DNA from: Mycobacterium sp. SMC-2
Lineage (GTDB): Bacteria > Actinomycetota > Actinomycetes > Mycobacteriales > Mycobacteriaceae
Length of the DNA stretch: 64,000 nucleotides
Assembly (NCBI RefSeq): GCF_025263485.1
Contig: NZ_CP079863.1
Location: 5,208,001-5,272,000, forward strand
Direction of reading: 5' to 3'
Shown here piece by piece: positions 26,015 to 33,827 of the stretch; within the stretch, counting starts at the first letter, position 1, and each line of letters opens with the position of its first letter. The translations under genes and the position numbers were made by a program. The notes beneath the pieces are model-generated. The model was given only the letters and a program-made list of their open reading frames with translations. It was not told where the DNA came from and did no database searches.

Positions 26015-27424
26015 ATGACACGAATGGACCGTATCGATGACGGCAGGGGTCCGCTGCGGCAGCGGCTGTCTGGGTTGCGCGGCGATTCGAGATTGTTCGA
26101 CGATCGCGTCGACGCAGGACGGCATCTCGCCCAGCGGCTGGAATTCCTGCGCGGCGAAGACATCGTGGTGCTGGGTCTACCGCGCGGCGGTGTGCCGGTG
26201 GCCTACGAGGTCGGCAAGGCGCTGCAGGCGCCGCTGGACGTGTTGGTGGTGCGCAAGCTCGGAGTCCCGTTCCAGCCCGAACTGGCGTTCGGCGCCATCG
26301 GTGAGGACGGGGTGCGGGTGATCAATGACGCCGTGGTGCGCGAAGCGCACTTGTCCGAGGACGAAATGGCCGCCGTGGAGGCGAAGCAGCGAGCCGAGCT
26401 GGCCCGCCGCTCGGACCTGTTCCGCAGCGGGCACGACCGGATCCCGCTGGCCGGAAAGACCGCGGTGATCGTCGACGACGGCGTGGCGACCGGCGCCACC
26501 GCCCGCGCCGCATGCCAGGTGGCCCGCGCCGAGGGCGCGAGCAGGGTGCTGTTGGCCGTACCGATCGGCGGACGCGACATCTTCGCACGGTTCTCCGGAT
26601 ACGCGGACGAGGTGATCTGCTTGCACACGCCCGAGTTCTTCTTCGCCGTCGGCCAGGGATACCGCAACTTCACCCAAACCTCTGACGACGAGGTGGTGGC
26701 GCTGCTCGATCACGCCCGGAACGGTTTCCGCGAGCCCTCGGCCGCTGCCGCGCCGGACGACCCCCCATTACGTGACGAGGATGTCCGAGTGGGTGCCGGT
26801 TCGGTGCACGTCGCCGGACACCTGATGGTCCCCGAGCATCCGGTCGGCGTGGTGCTGTTCGCCCACGGTAGTGGAAGCAGCCGCCACAGCCCCCGCAACC
26901 GCTACGTGGCCGATGTCCTGAACAGGGCGGGCCTTGCCACGCTGCTGGTTGACTTGCTCACCCCCGACGAGGAACGCAACCGCGCCAACGTCTTTGACAT
27001 CGATCTGTTGGCGCGCCGCCTGATCGATGTCACCGGCTGGCTGGCCGGCCAGCCCGAGACAGCCGCGCTGCCGGTCGGCTATTTCGGTGCCAGCACCGGT
27101 GCGGGCGCGGCCCTGGTCGCCGCGGCCGACCCGCGCGTGACCCTCGCGGCGGTCGTATCCCGCGGCGGGCGACCGGATCTCGCCGGTGCTGCCTTGGCCA
27201 GGGTCCACGCACCGACGCTGCTGATCGTGGGTGGCCGCGACGATGTGGTGCTGGAACTGAATCGACAGGCCCAGGCGCGGATCCCCGGAGAGTGCGAACT
27301 GACCGTGGTGCCCGGCGCGACTCACCTCTTCGAGGAACCCGGCACGCTGGACCAGGTCGCGGTCCTGGCCCGCGACTGGTTCGTCGACCATATGAGCCAG
27401 GTAGCCTCCACGCCGAAGCCTTAA
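26015..27424 (+). CDS. phosphoribosyltransferase / dienelactone-hydrolase-like fusion
   Basis: A 469-residue fusion like Rv0571c. Residues about 1-225 are a type I phosphoribosyltransferase with the PRPP loop VIVDDGVATGATARAA near 150-165. Residues about 255-465 are an alpha/beta hydrolase with FAHGSGSSRHSPRN, the nucleophile elbow GASTG, the acid in VGGRDDVV and the histidine in GATHLFEEPG. The two activities do not form a known pathway. ATG 26015 or ATG 26024 may be the start. Neighbours point to a hypoxia or dormancy setting. Confidence 0.88.
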   Translation: MTRMDRIDDGRGPLRQRLSGLRGDSRLFDDRVDAGRHLAQRLEFLRGEDIVVLGLPRGGVPVAYEVGKALQAPLDVLVVRKLGVPFQPELAFGAIGEDGVRVINDAVVREAHLSEDEMAAVEAKQRAELARRSDLFRSGHDRIPLAGKTAVIVDDGVATGATARAACQVARAEGASRVLLAVPIGGRDIFARFSGYADEVICLHTPEFFFAVGQGYRNFTQTSDDEVVALLDHARNGFREPSAAAAPDDPPLRDEDVRVGAGSVHVAGHLMVPEHPVGVVLFAHGSGSSRHSPRNRYVADVLNRAGLATLLVDLLTPDEERNRANVFDIDLLARRLIDVTGWLAGQPETAALPVGYFGASTGAGAALVAAADPRVTLAAVVSRGGRPDLAGAALARVHAPTLLIVGGRDDVVLELNRQAQARIPGECELTVVPGATHLFEEPGTLDQVAVLARDWFVDHMSQVASTPKP

Positions 27425-27523
27425 AAGCTTTGGCGCACCGGCCATCAGGCACCTCTGCCGGTCGGCTCGGCTTCAGGTGGTTCCCCACCCGTGGTCGGCG
27501 ACCGCGCTGCCCCAGCGTCTTTC

Positions 27524-27558
27524 GGGGACCAATGGCTTCAAGACATGACTTTGGACTC
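27524..27558 (+). promoter_or_regulatory. candidate tandem DosR boxes
   Basis: Two 15-base stretches, starting at 27524 (GGGGACCAATGGCTT) and 27544 (containing GACTTTGGAC), each agree with the DosR consensus at about 9 of 13 informative positions. Their starts are 20 bases apart, and they lie 28-62 bases upstream of the small gene at 27586. Tandem boxes with this spacing are typical of strong DosR promoters. Confidence 0.35.
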
Positions 27559-27585
27559 TCACCATCAGCGACTCGGCAAGGCAGA

Positions 27586-28053
27586 ATGTTCACCATGAGC
27601 ACATCCGACGACAGCGCCGCCCGAAGCTGGCGTGACGTGGCCGACCAGCTCACTGCTGCGCAGATCGCCCAGCTCGAGCGCCTCGAACACGACGAACCGC
27701 AGCAGCTGCTGGAGATGGCGCGACAGTGGGCAGCCAAGAACGTGAGCGCTGGGATGCCGTTCGACGGCGTCGCGCCGCCCGATGGTGCGGTCCGCACATT
27801 CGACTGGCAGCTCGACAGCAACTGGTTTCGCGACTTCGAGGGCACCTCGCGCCGATGCGGGCGCGTCCGCGTTCAGATCTACGGCCGGCAGCAGATCGAC
27901 GGCTCGACACGACGGTGGATCACCGTGCAGACCCGCCACCTCAATGCGCTGGACGTGACCACGGCGCGTGAACTCGCGGCGGCACTGACCGATGCAGCCG
28001 ACGAGATCGAGCGCCTCAGCCGCGAAACACGACACGTCAGGAGCGGACAATGA
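27586..28053 (+). CDS. hypothetical protein (155 aa)
   Basis: I do not recognise this protein. It begins MFTMSTSDDSAARSW, has a helical N-terminal part (TAAQIAQLERLEHDEPQQLL), a central segment with RVRVQIYGRQQIDGS and a C-terminal helix ELAAALTDAADEIERL. It is acidic and soluble, with no membrane segment. The start may be ATG 27586 or ATG 27595. The DUF5709 gene follows 37 bases downstream, so the two probably share a transcript. Codon usage is typical for the host. Confidence 0.65.
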   Translation: MFTMSTSDDSAARSWRDVADQLTAAQIAQLERLEHDEPQQLLEMARQWAAKNVSAGMPFDGVAPPDGAVRTFDWQLDSNWFRDFEGTSRRCGRVRVQIYGRQQIDGSTRRWITVQTRHLNALDVTTARELAAALTDAADEIERLSRETRHVRSGQ

Positions 28054-28090
28054 CCACGGCCGGCAACGGTGAGCAGCTGGGAGGCAACTT

Positions 28091-28543
28091 ATGAGCGCGC
28101 ACTACGAGTCCGGCCCCGCCGCAGGCGAATACAGCGTCGAGGACGACAACCAGCTTCAGCAAGAGGACACCCTGATCGATCGCGGTGTGGACGACATCCT
28201 CGACGAGGGTTACTCGCCTCCCGAAAGACTGTACGGACCTGGCGCATTCGGCCCGTCCGAAAGCATCGAGGACATCCTCGCGGAGGAGGAGCCGGATCCG
28301 GCAGCTCGAATCAACGTCGTGCTCGACGAGGCCGAGCAGCGGAGCAGCGATGCATCCGAGCGTGAGGCCGAATTCCCGCAGCGGCGCGAAGTGGGTACCG
28401 CACGGGCCGGCCGGCTTATCGCTCCGGACATGGGATTTGGCGAAGACGAAGACGAGGAGTTGTTCGCGACAGACGTCGGAATCAGTGGAGGTGCGGCGTC
28501 GGCCGAGGAAGCCGCCGTGCACATCATCGACGAAGAAGACTGA
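28091..28543 (+). CDS. DUF5709 family protein
   Basis: A 150-residue very acidic protein of the actinobacterial DUF5709 family. Conserved pieces are QEDTLIDRGVDDILDEGYSP near residues 25-44, EVGTARAGRLIAPDMG near 97 and the C-terminal GGAASAEEAAVHIIDEE. The function is unknown; the composition suggests a disordered stress-related protein. ATG 28091 follows GGGAGG by six bases. It converges on the PolX gene with a 19-base gap. Confidence 0.8.
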   Translation: MSAHYESGPAAGEYSVEDDNQLQQEDTLIDRGVDDILDEGYSPPERLYGPGAFGPSESIEDILAEEEPDPAARINVVLDEAEQRSSDASEREAEFPQRREVGTARAGRLIAPDMGFGEDEDEELFATDVGISGGAASAEEAAVHIIDEED

Positions 28544-28562
28544 GCCGCCACCTAACTCACTC

Positions 28563-30293
28563 CTAACGCCGTCGGCCACGCCCCTTCGCAAGGAACTTCC
28601 GCAGCCGGCGCAGCGGCCAGGTGTTGATCACTTCACCGGCGGAAACCCAGCCGCGCTGGGCGACGGCAACGCCGTAGCGGACGTAATCGAGATGCGGCAC
28701 GGCGTGCGAATCGGTATCGATCGCGAAGACAACGCCGTACTCGCGGGCGCGACGGACGAGTTCGTCACACAGGTCCAGCCTGTCGGGAAATGCGTTGATT
28801 TCCAACGCGGTACGGGTGCGTGCCGCGGCCGCGAAGACTGAGTCGACGTCGAACTCGATCGGCGGGCGACGACCGAGGACGCGGGTGGTCGGATGGCCAA
28901 TGACGTTGACGTAGGGATGCTCGATGGCAGCGAGCAGACGTTTGGTCATCTCGTCGCGGGTCTGGTCGAAGTCGGAGTGCACCGAAGCGATCAGGATGTC
29001 GAAGCCGGACAGGAAGTCGTCGTCCCAGTCAAGGGATCCGTCGGCGGCGATGTTGAGTTCAATGCCGTGCAGCACCTCGATGCGGTGGCGGCAGGCCAAC
29101 TCAGGCAGCTTGCTGCGCTGTTGCAAGGCCTTGTCCCGCGTCATTCGTTGCATCGCCAGCTGCGGGGCGTGATCGGTGATGGCGCAATAGCGGTATCCAC
29201 GGCTGGCCGCGGCGGCGACCATCTCGTCCAGCCCGGCGAGACCGTCGGTGAGATCGGTATGCACATGCAGGTCGCCGAGAAGGTCGGCCGCCTCGACCAG
29301 AGCGGGCAGATGGCCCGCCAGGGCGGCCTCGACTTCCCCGCGGTCTTCGCGTAGCACCGGCGGGATCCAGGGCAGCCCCAACTTGGCATAGATGTCGGCT
29401 TCGTCGGCCGATGCCAGTAGCCGGTCGTCGTCGGCACGGAAGAGTCCGTACTCCGACAGCTTCAGCCCGGCCCGTACCGCCAACTCGCGGATGCGAATGT
29501 TGTGGGCTTTGGACCCGGTGAAGTATTGCAGCGCCGCGCCCCACACCGCCGCCGGTATCACCCGCAGGTCCACCTGGATGCCCTTGGTCGTCACCACCGA
29601 AGACTTCGTAGGGCCATGGGCCAACACGCGGTCCACCAGCGGCATGGAGCAGAAGTGGTCCATGACCGATGCCGGGTCGTCGTCCGCGGCGGCCAGCAGG
29701 TCGATGTCGCCGACAGTGTCGCGCATCCGCCGCAAGGATCCCGCGTAGTCGACGCGACTCACCTGCGGTAGCGCGGCGAGCCGCGCGACCAGATCCTCGG
29801 CGACGTCCAGAGCGATCGCCAGTGGCATGCGGCCGCCGACTTCCTGCATTTGGCGGATCGCCCGGGCCAGGTTGCGTTCGCTGGTCTCGCCCCAGCCCTT
29901 CAGGTTGCGCAGCTGTTCGTCGTGCAGCGCGTTGAGCAGCTCCGGCATCGACGAGATGCCCAGCTCCTCATAGACCTGGTGGGCTCGCTTGGGTCCGAGC
30001 CCGGGGATTCCCAGTAGGGCGCGCAGACCCGCGGGCAGCTGCGCATGCAGGTCCTCGAGAGCGGCGATGTGCCCGGTCTGCCGAAGTTCTAGCAGCTTGT
30101 CGGCCGTGTGGGCGCCGACGGCCGGAATGGCCAGCAAGCCCTTGCGGTCGAGCCCATCGAGGTCGAGCGGGTAACCGGCGACCGAGCGGGCCGCCTTCTC
30201 GTAGGCGCGGACCCGGTAGGGATCGCCACCGGAGATCGCGATCAGATCGGCCAGCTCCTGCAGCGTCTCGGCCGCGACGTCATTCGAACGCAT
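28563..30293 (-). CDS. PolX-type DNA polymerase/PHP-domain protein
   Basis: A 576-residue family X polymerase with the bacterial PolX layout. It has an HhH-rich N-terminus (about 1-150: IPAVGAHTADKLLEL, IPGLGPKRAHQVYEEL), a nucleotidyltransferase palm with GDIDLL near residue 196 holding two catalytic Asp and a third in QVDLRVIP, and a C-terminal PHP domain from about 335 with DLHVHTDLTDG, ITDHAP and IDTDSHA. PolX enzymes fill short gaps in base-excision repair or end joining and have a PHP exonuclease. With ligD and ku in the same window it is a candidate NHEJ gap-filler. The M. tuberculosis PHP relative I know is shorter. Confidence 0.9.
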   Translation of the reverse strand: MRSNDVAAETLQELADLIAISGGDPYRVRAYEKAARSVAGYPLDLDGLDRKGLLAIPAVGAHTADKLLELRQTGHIAALEDLHAQLPAGLRALLGIPGLGPKRAHQVYEELGISSMPELLNALHDEQLRNLKGWGETSERNLARAIRQMQEVGGRMPLAIALDVAEDLVARLAALPQVSRVDYAGSLRRMRDTVGDIDLLAAADDDPASVMDHFCSMPLVDRVLAHGPTKSSVVTTKGIQVDLRVIPAAVWGAALQYFTGSKAHNIRIRELAVRAGLKLSEYGLFRADDDRLLASADEADIYAKLGLPWIPPVLREDRGEVEAALAGHLPALVEAADLLGDLHVHTDLTDGLAGLDEMVAAAASRGYRYCAITDHAPQLAMQRMTRDKALQQRSKLPELACRHRIEVLHGIELNIAADGSLDWDDDFLSGFDILIASVHSDFDQTRDEMTKRLLAAIEHPYVNVIGHPTTRVLGRRPPIEFDVDSVFAAAARTRTALEINAFPDRLDLCDELVRRAREYGVVFAIDTDSHAVPHLDYVRYGVAVAQRGWVSAGEVINTWPLRRLRKFLAKGRGRRR

Positions 30294-30494
30294 GAAGCAA
30301 TCCCACTAACCGGAGCCGGTGTACGAGTGACCGGTTAGGTACAGGATGAAGCCCACGACGGTCGCTGGTCAGCGGGCGAAAGACCCTATTCTTGGGACCC
30401 CCGGCCACGGATGCCCAGGACCTCCGACTCCCCAGCTCACCGTCGCAGCGGTAGCCTCAAGAATTCGATCGGCCGACGCGGAGGATTTTTCAGC

Positions 30495-30716
30495 ATGAAA
30501 ATGTGGATCCAAATTGACGGCCAGGATGACGATGACGAATACCCGGACGGCGCCACCTATGAAGTACTCACCGGTGGCGTGCTGAAGGTCAGTAGCGGCA
30601 ACGATATTCACCTCTACAGTCCGGCGTACTGGCAAGAGGTCACGATTGATACCGGTCCCGCGGCCGAACTCGACGAACGAGCCCAACAACTCGACGAAGA
30701 TCTCAGATGGCAATAG
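30495..30716 (+). CDS. hypothetical protein (73 aa)
   Basis: A small acidic protein starting MKMWIQIDGQDDDDEYPDG and ending in a charged helix (LDERAQQLDEDLRW). No known domain is recognised. ATG 30495 has GGAGGA about ten bases upstream, which supports it. It is divergent from the PolX gene with about 200 bases between them; a GGGAC-containing DosR-like stretch lies at 30394-30408. It could be a small stress protein; no function can be assigned. Confidence 0.65.
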   Translation: MKMWIQIDGQDDDDEYPDGATYEVLTGGVLKVSSGNDIHLYSPAYWQEVTIDTGPAAELDERAQQLDEDLRWQ

Positions 30717-30856
30717 TCGCCGCAGCGCGACGCTCGACTACACTCACACCCGCCACATCACCACGACCAGGCCGATCGTCCGGAATGGCACCAGGCCGCC
30801 GCGAACGCCGCTGCAAACGCTTAGCTAGGTTTTAATCAGGTATTCAAGACGTCCTC

Positions 30857-30932
30857 GCCCTCGTAGCTCAGGGGATAGAGCACGGCTCTCCTAAAGCCGG
30901 TGTCGCAGGTTCGAATCCTGCCGGGGGCACCA
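30857..30932 (+). tRNA. tRNA-Arg (anticodon CCT)
   Basis: The cloverleaf is complete. The acceptor stem is GCCCTCG / CGGGGGC (one T-G pair), the D arm is GCTC-AGGGGATA-GAGC, the anticodon stem is CGGCT / AGCCG with loop CTCCTAA (anticodon CCT, reading AGG), and the T arm is GCAGG-TTCGAAT-CCTGC. Discriminator A and an encoded CCA end at 30932. A decayed insertion element lies directly downstream. Confidence 0.97.
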
Positions 30933-30948
30933 AAGCGTTTGTATGACC

Positions 30949-31035
30949 TCGGCTGATGGTTGACATTTTGTCTTCGGGTGATGCCTGACAGTGTTTCGGC
31001 TGATGGTTGACAGTTACTTCGGCAGATCCTTGACA
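30949..31035 (+). repeat. four degenerate 17-bp repeats at the IS481-type end
   Basis: Related 17-base units start at 30949, 30974, 30996 and 31019 (22-25 bases apart), with pattern TCGGxxGATxxxTGACA. Units one and three are identical (TCGGCTGATGGTTGACA). They run up to the start of the transposase remnant and look like an array of transposase-binding sites in the element's left end. Confidence 0.7.
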
Positions 31036-31043
31036 CTCCCTAG

Positions 31044-31206
31044 ATGAGGGAGTTGAGCGTGGCCGAGCAGAGGTATCAGGCTGTGTTGGCGGTGATCAGC
31101 GATGGTCTGTCGATCTCGCAGGTTGCCGAGAAGGTTGGGTGGGCGGTTTCGCGTTGGCCGATGGCACCAGCGCCAAAGCCTTGACCGGGATCGATGATCA
31201 CTCCCG
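31044..31206 (+). pseudogene. IS481-family transposase remnant
   Basis: ATG 31044 opens an IS481-type N-terminus (MRELSVAEQRYQAVLAVISD, then LSISQVAEKVG, a helix-turn-helix start). At about 31137-31141 it jumps, with a change of frame, to a core fragment that reads GGFALADGTSAKALTGIDDH and ends near 31206; this is the stretch around a catalytic Asp of the DDE domain. The rest of the HTH, the remaining catalytic residues and the 3' end are missing. The gene is dead through internal deletion and truncation. Confidence 0.75.
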
Positions 31207-31239
31207 TGAACAGGGGCACCAACTCGGGTGTATCGCGGA

Positions 31240-31473
31240 TCACGGCCTGATGCCGTAGCCTTCGCCGTCGTCGGCCAGGTAAGTGACGACGTACCACCGC
31301 CTAGGCGGTTGGCTGCCGGTGTCGTACTCCTCGGTCGCGGTCGCCCGCTCCAACCGGACGTCCGTTAAATCCGGATTATGCACGCGGACAAAGTCTTCGA
31401 GTTCAGCAAGTAACGCGTCGCCCGTGAGGGTCATATCGGCGAGCGCCCTTCCCTCGCGCTTGGCCCAACTCAC
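31240..31473 (-). CDS. hypothetical protein (77 aa)
   Basis: A small protein starting MSWAKREGRALADMTLTGDA and ending RRWYVVTYLADDGEGYGIRP. It has no signal or membrane segment and no domain I recognise; the mixed helix-strand pattern suggests a compact fold. It abuts the end of the IS remnant. Codon usage favours a real gene, but there is no clear ribosome binding site. Confidence 0.5.
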   Translation of the reverse strand: MSWAKREGRALADMTLTGDALLAELEDFVRVHNPDLTDVRLERATATEEYDTGSQPPRRWYVVTYLADDGEGYGIRP

Positions 31474-31518
31474 GCACTACATCTTGCCCCGCCATTGCGG
31501 CCGGCCGCACCGCGTCGG

Positions 31519-31665
31519 TCAGGACGGGATTGCCATCCGACCGTTGAGCACGATGCCCAGGCGGACTACGCCGCCCGTGCGGTGCACGCCCTCGATGCGC
31601 ACCTCGATGTCTGGCCGCCTTGGCTTGCTGGCGGTCGACGCGGCCGGGTTTTCGAAGATGATCAT
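31519..31665 (-). CDS. small hypothetical protein (48 aa)
   Basis: A 48-residue frame starts at ATG 31665, with GAGAGGAGAT about five bases upstream. It begins MIIFENPAASTASKPRRPD and continues with a hydrophobic-basic half (GGVVRLGIVLNGRMAIPS). The strong ribosome binding site argues that it is translated. It resembles no family I can name. It sits between the 77-residue gene and the DUF4185 gene. Confidence 0.5.
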   Translation of the reverse strand: MIIFENPAASTASKPRRPDIEVRIEGVHRTGGVVRLGIVLNGRMAIPS

Positions 31666-31749
31666 CGTCGATCTCCTCTCTCACTAGGCCCCCGCTTTAT
31701 TCAGCGTGCGCCTGGTTTGCCGACATTTCGGGGTGCGACACGATCACGA

Positions 31750-33222
31750 TTAGGGCAAAACGGTGTGCATCAGCATCACGTCGTATGCCGACCACAGCGA
31801 CAGGTTGAAATACAGATCCCGGCCGGAAGACCACGGATGGATCATCGGCGCATAAATGCCACCTGGCATCGAGAACGACGACACCAGCGGTTGCTCGGGG
31901 CTCCACGGTCCCTGGGGGGCGGGTGCGGTGCGCGCGACGACGTCGTTGCTGCCGCCATTGGTGTAGAGCACCAGATATTGCTTGAGATAGGTGTTGTATT
32001 GTGCCGACATTTCGCCCACCGGGCCCGGGAAGATCGGCGTCGCCGCGCCCGGATTGTTGGGAACCCAGCGGCCACCGTTGTCGCCATTCCAGTACTGGTA
32101 CTTGGTCAGGTCGGGCAACTGGCCGGGTGGAACCCGCGACAGGAACGCCGCGCCGCCGCGGCCCGACGGGGTCCCGAACTGATACAGGTAACCGTCGTTG
32201 CCCTTCAGGAACGCCCCCATCTGGAAGTTCTCGTTACCGGGGGTGAACCCGGCTCCCGGAATGGCGTCCGGGGACGCCGTGCGGATCGAGGTGGGAAAAA
32301 TCCCCCAATTCTGGCCATTGTCGTTGGACCTGGCGATCGCCGAGTAGTTCGTGCTCCACTCGCCGTCTCGGCCCCACTGCCGAATGGACATGTAGCTCAT
32401 GTACTGCGTCCTGCCGATCGAGATGCCGGCGGTGGGAATGATCCCCGTCTCGTGGGCTGCCTTGTGGATGGTGTTGACGACCTGCTTGGAAAGGCTCGTC
32501 GTCCACACCGGTGAGCCGGAGTACCGGTCGTTGGGGATGCCGTCCGCGATGTGGATTCCGTGCGACAGGTCACGGTCCGAGCTGCGGAACAGCGTGTTGT
32601 AGCGCCACTGTTGGCCCTTGACTTTGCAGTAGCCGAAGGTGTCGCCGAAGGCCATCAGCACTTGCCGGTTGACGGGATCGCCATTGTCCCAGGCGATCCC
32701 GAGGTCGGTACCGGAGATGCTGAAACGCTGCAAAGTCTTGTTCGGGCCGTCCGGTCCGGTCACCCAGTCGACGAGCGACGTCGGCGCCCCCGCGATCGAG
32801 GGCGGCGGCGGCGCCGGCGCCGGCTGCGGGACCGGGGCGGCATTGGGCTGCAGCTGACCGGCGTTCGGCGGTTGCGGCAGATTGGGGACGGGCGGGTTGG
32901 GCCCGGGCGGTAGGACCTCCGCTTGCGGTCTCATCGGGGCGGCCTGCCGAGGGATGGCCGGCCTGATGAACGACGAGATCAGCGGTCCCAGCCGAGGCAG
33001 CGGCGCCTGGTCATTGGTGTGGGTGGGCCTGCGGCCCGTCGGTGGTTGGACGACCGGTTGGGGGGCGGGTATCGCCGGCTGCGCGGCGGGCGGCTCCACG
33101 TTCGCTTCCGGCGCGCCGCACGGGGTCGCATGGGCCGAGGGCGCGGGACCGACCACGAAGACGAGTCCCACAGCGGCCGCCGACGCCATCGATAGCGACA
33201 CACTTCGAAGAATCGCCGACAT
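31750..33222 (-). CDS. secreted proline-rich DUF4185 protein (possible arabinanase)
   Basis: A 490-residue exported protein. Residues 1-33 are a signal peptide ending SAHA. Residues about 40-150 are very Pro-rich (cell-wall spacer). Residues about 155-490 form a DUF4185 domain with LGIAWDNGDPVNRQVLMAFG, SSDRDLSHGIHI and SAQYNTYLKQYLVLYTNGG, a propeller-like pattern. Some DUF4185 enzymes were recently shown to be endo-D-arabinanases (CAZy GH183), so cleavage of arabinan in arabinogalactan or lipoarabinomannan is a reasonable guess. ATG 33222 follows GAAAGG. The nearest M. tuberculosis relatives I know are not in this locus. Confidence 0.85.
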   Translation of the reverse strand: MSAILRSVSLSMASAAAVGLVFVVGPAPSAHATPCGAPEANVEPPAAQPAIPAPQPVVQPPTGRRPTHTNDQAPLPRLGPLISSFIRPAIPRQAAPMRPQAEVLPPGPNPPVPNLPQPPNAGQLQPNAAPVPQPAPAPPPPSIAGAPTSLVDWVTGPDGPNKTLQRFSISGTDLGIAWDNGDPVNRQVLMAFGDTFGYCKVKGQQWRYNTLFRSSDRDLSHGIHIADGIPNDRYSGSPVWTTSLSKQVVNTIHKAAHETGIIPTAGISIGRTQYMSYMSIRQWGRDGEWSTNYSAIARSNDNGQNWGIFPTSIRTASPDAIPGAGFTPGNENFQMGAFLKGNDGYLYQFGTPSGRGGAAFLSRVPPGQLPDLTKYQYWNGDNGGRWVPNNPGAATPIFPGPVGEMSAQYNTYLKQYLVLYTNGGSNDVVARTAPAPQGPWSPEQPLVSSFSMPGGIYAPMIHPWSSGRDLYFNLSLWSAYDVMLMHTVLP

Positions 33223-33827
33223 GTAACACCTTTCGAGCGGCGGGACACCGCATTGACGTCCGCAGTTGGCTCATGTGACGATAGTTATCAGAGCGGCTGT
33301 TGTGACTATCGATGCGACGATAGGTACGTATCCGTGACCGTGTCGCAACGCAGCCGGTTCTCCGGCGAACATGCGCTTTCGCCGATTGCTCACTGTATGG
33401 CCGGGCCAACGCCGTAGCCTTCCGGGCCAAGACCGTTTGCCGTCGTACCGCGCACAAATCCCGCCGCCGCCGAGAGACGTTTCCGCCCGATCCCGAGGGT
33501 TTGCCAGCGGTACCGCAATCGTCGGCGACACAAGGCGTCGTGCCGGGGGGTTGTGACCCGCTCTGGGGCCGAGCCGCTCCCCCGCGTTGTCGCTGTGAAG
33601 CGGGCGCACCCGCGTGTGTCCGTTCACAGTGGCTGGGGAGACGCATGATGCCGACGGCCGCAACCGCCCCGGGAGCACCGCGGCGACACCATGCGTGGAG
33701 CGCCCGTGCCAGGTACGCTCCCATCCGCCAGCACACCCATCATCGCCACGCTCGAGCACAAACCCGGTTTCGGCAAACGCTGGCCGGCTCGGCGCCCTGG
33801 GTGAGCGAACCGCCAAGGAGGGCGACG
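33223..33827. other. 605-bp gene-free stretch between divergent genes
   Basis: No gene is convincing here. The part near the DUF4185 start holds CGATAGT (33279-33285) and its complement ACTATCG (33305-33311), followed by another CGATAG (33318-33323), a possible operator. The transporter's ribosome binding site (AGGAGG) is at the right end. The rest shows open frames only as expected for GC-rich DNA. Confidence 0.5.

Noticed and set aside
30717..30856. Possible gene between the 73-residue protein and tRNA-Arg
   Set aside because: The short open frames lack a ribosome binding site, and the segment near the tRNA looks like its promoter.
33501..33827. Upstream in-frame extension of the MHS transporter
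   Set aside because: It has no membrane or family character; AGGAGG before ATG 33828 decides the start.
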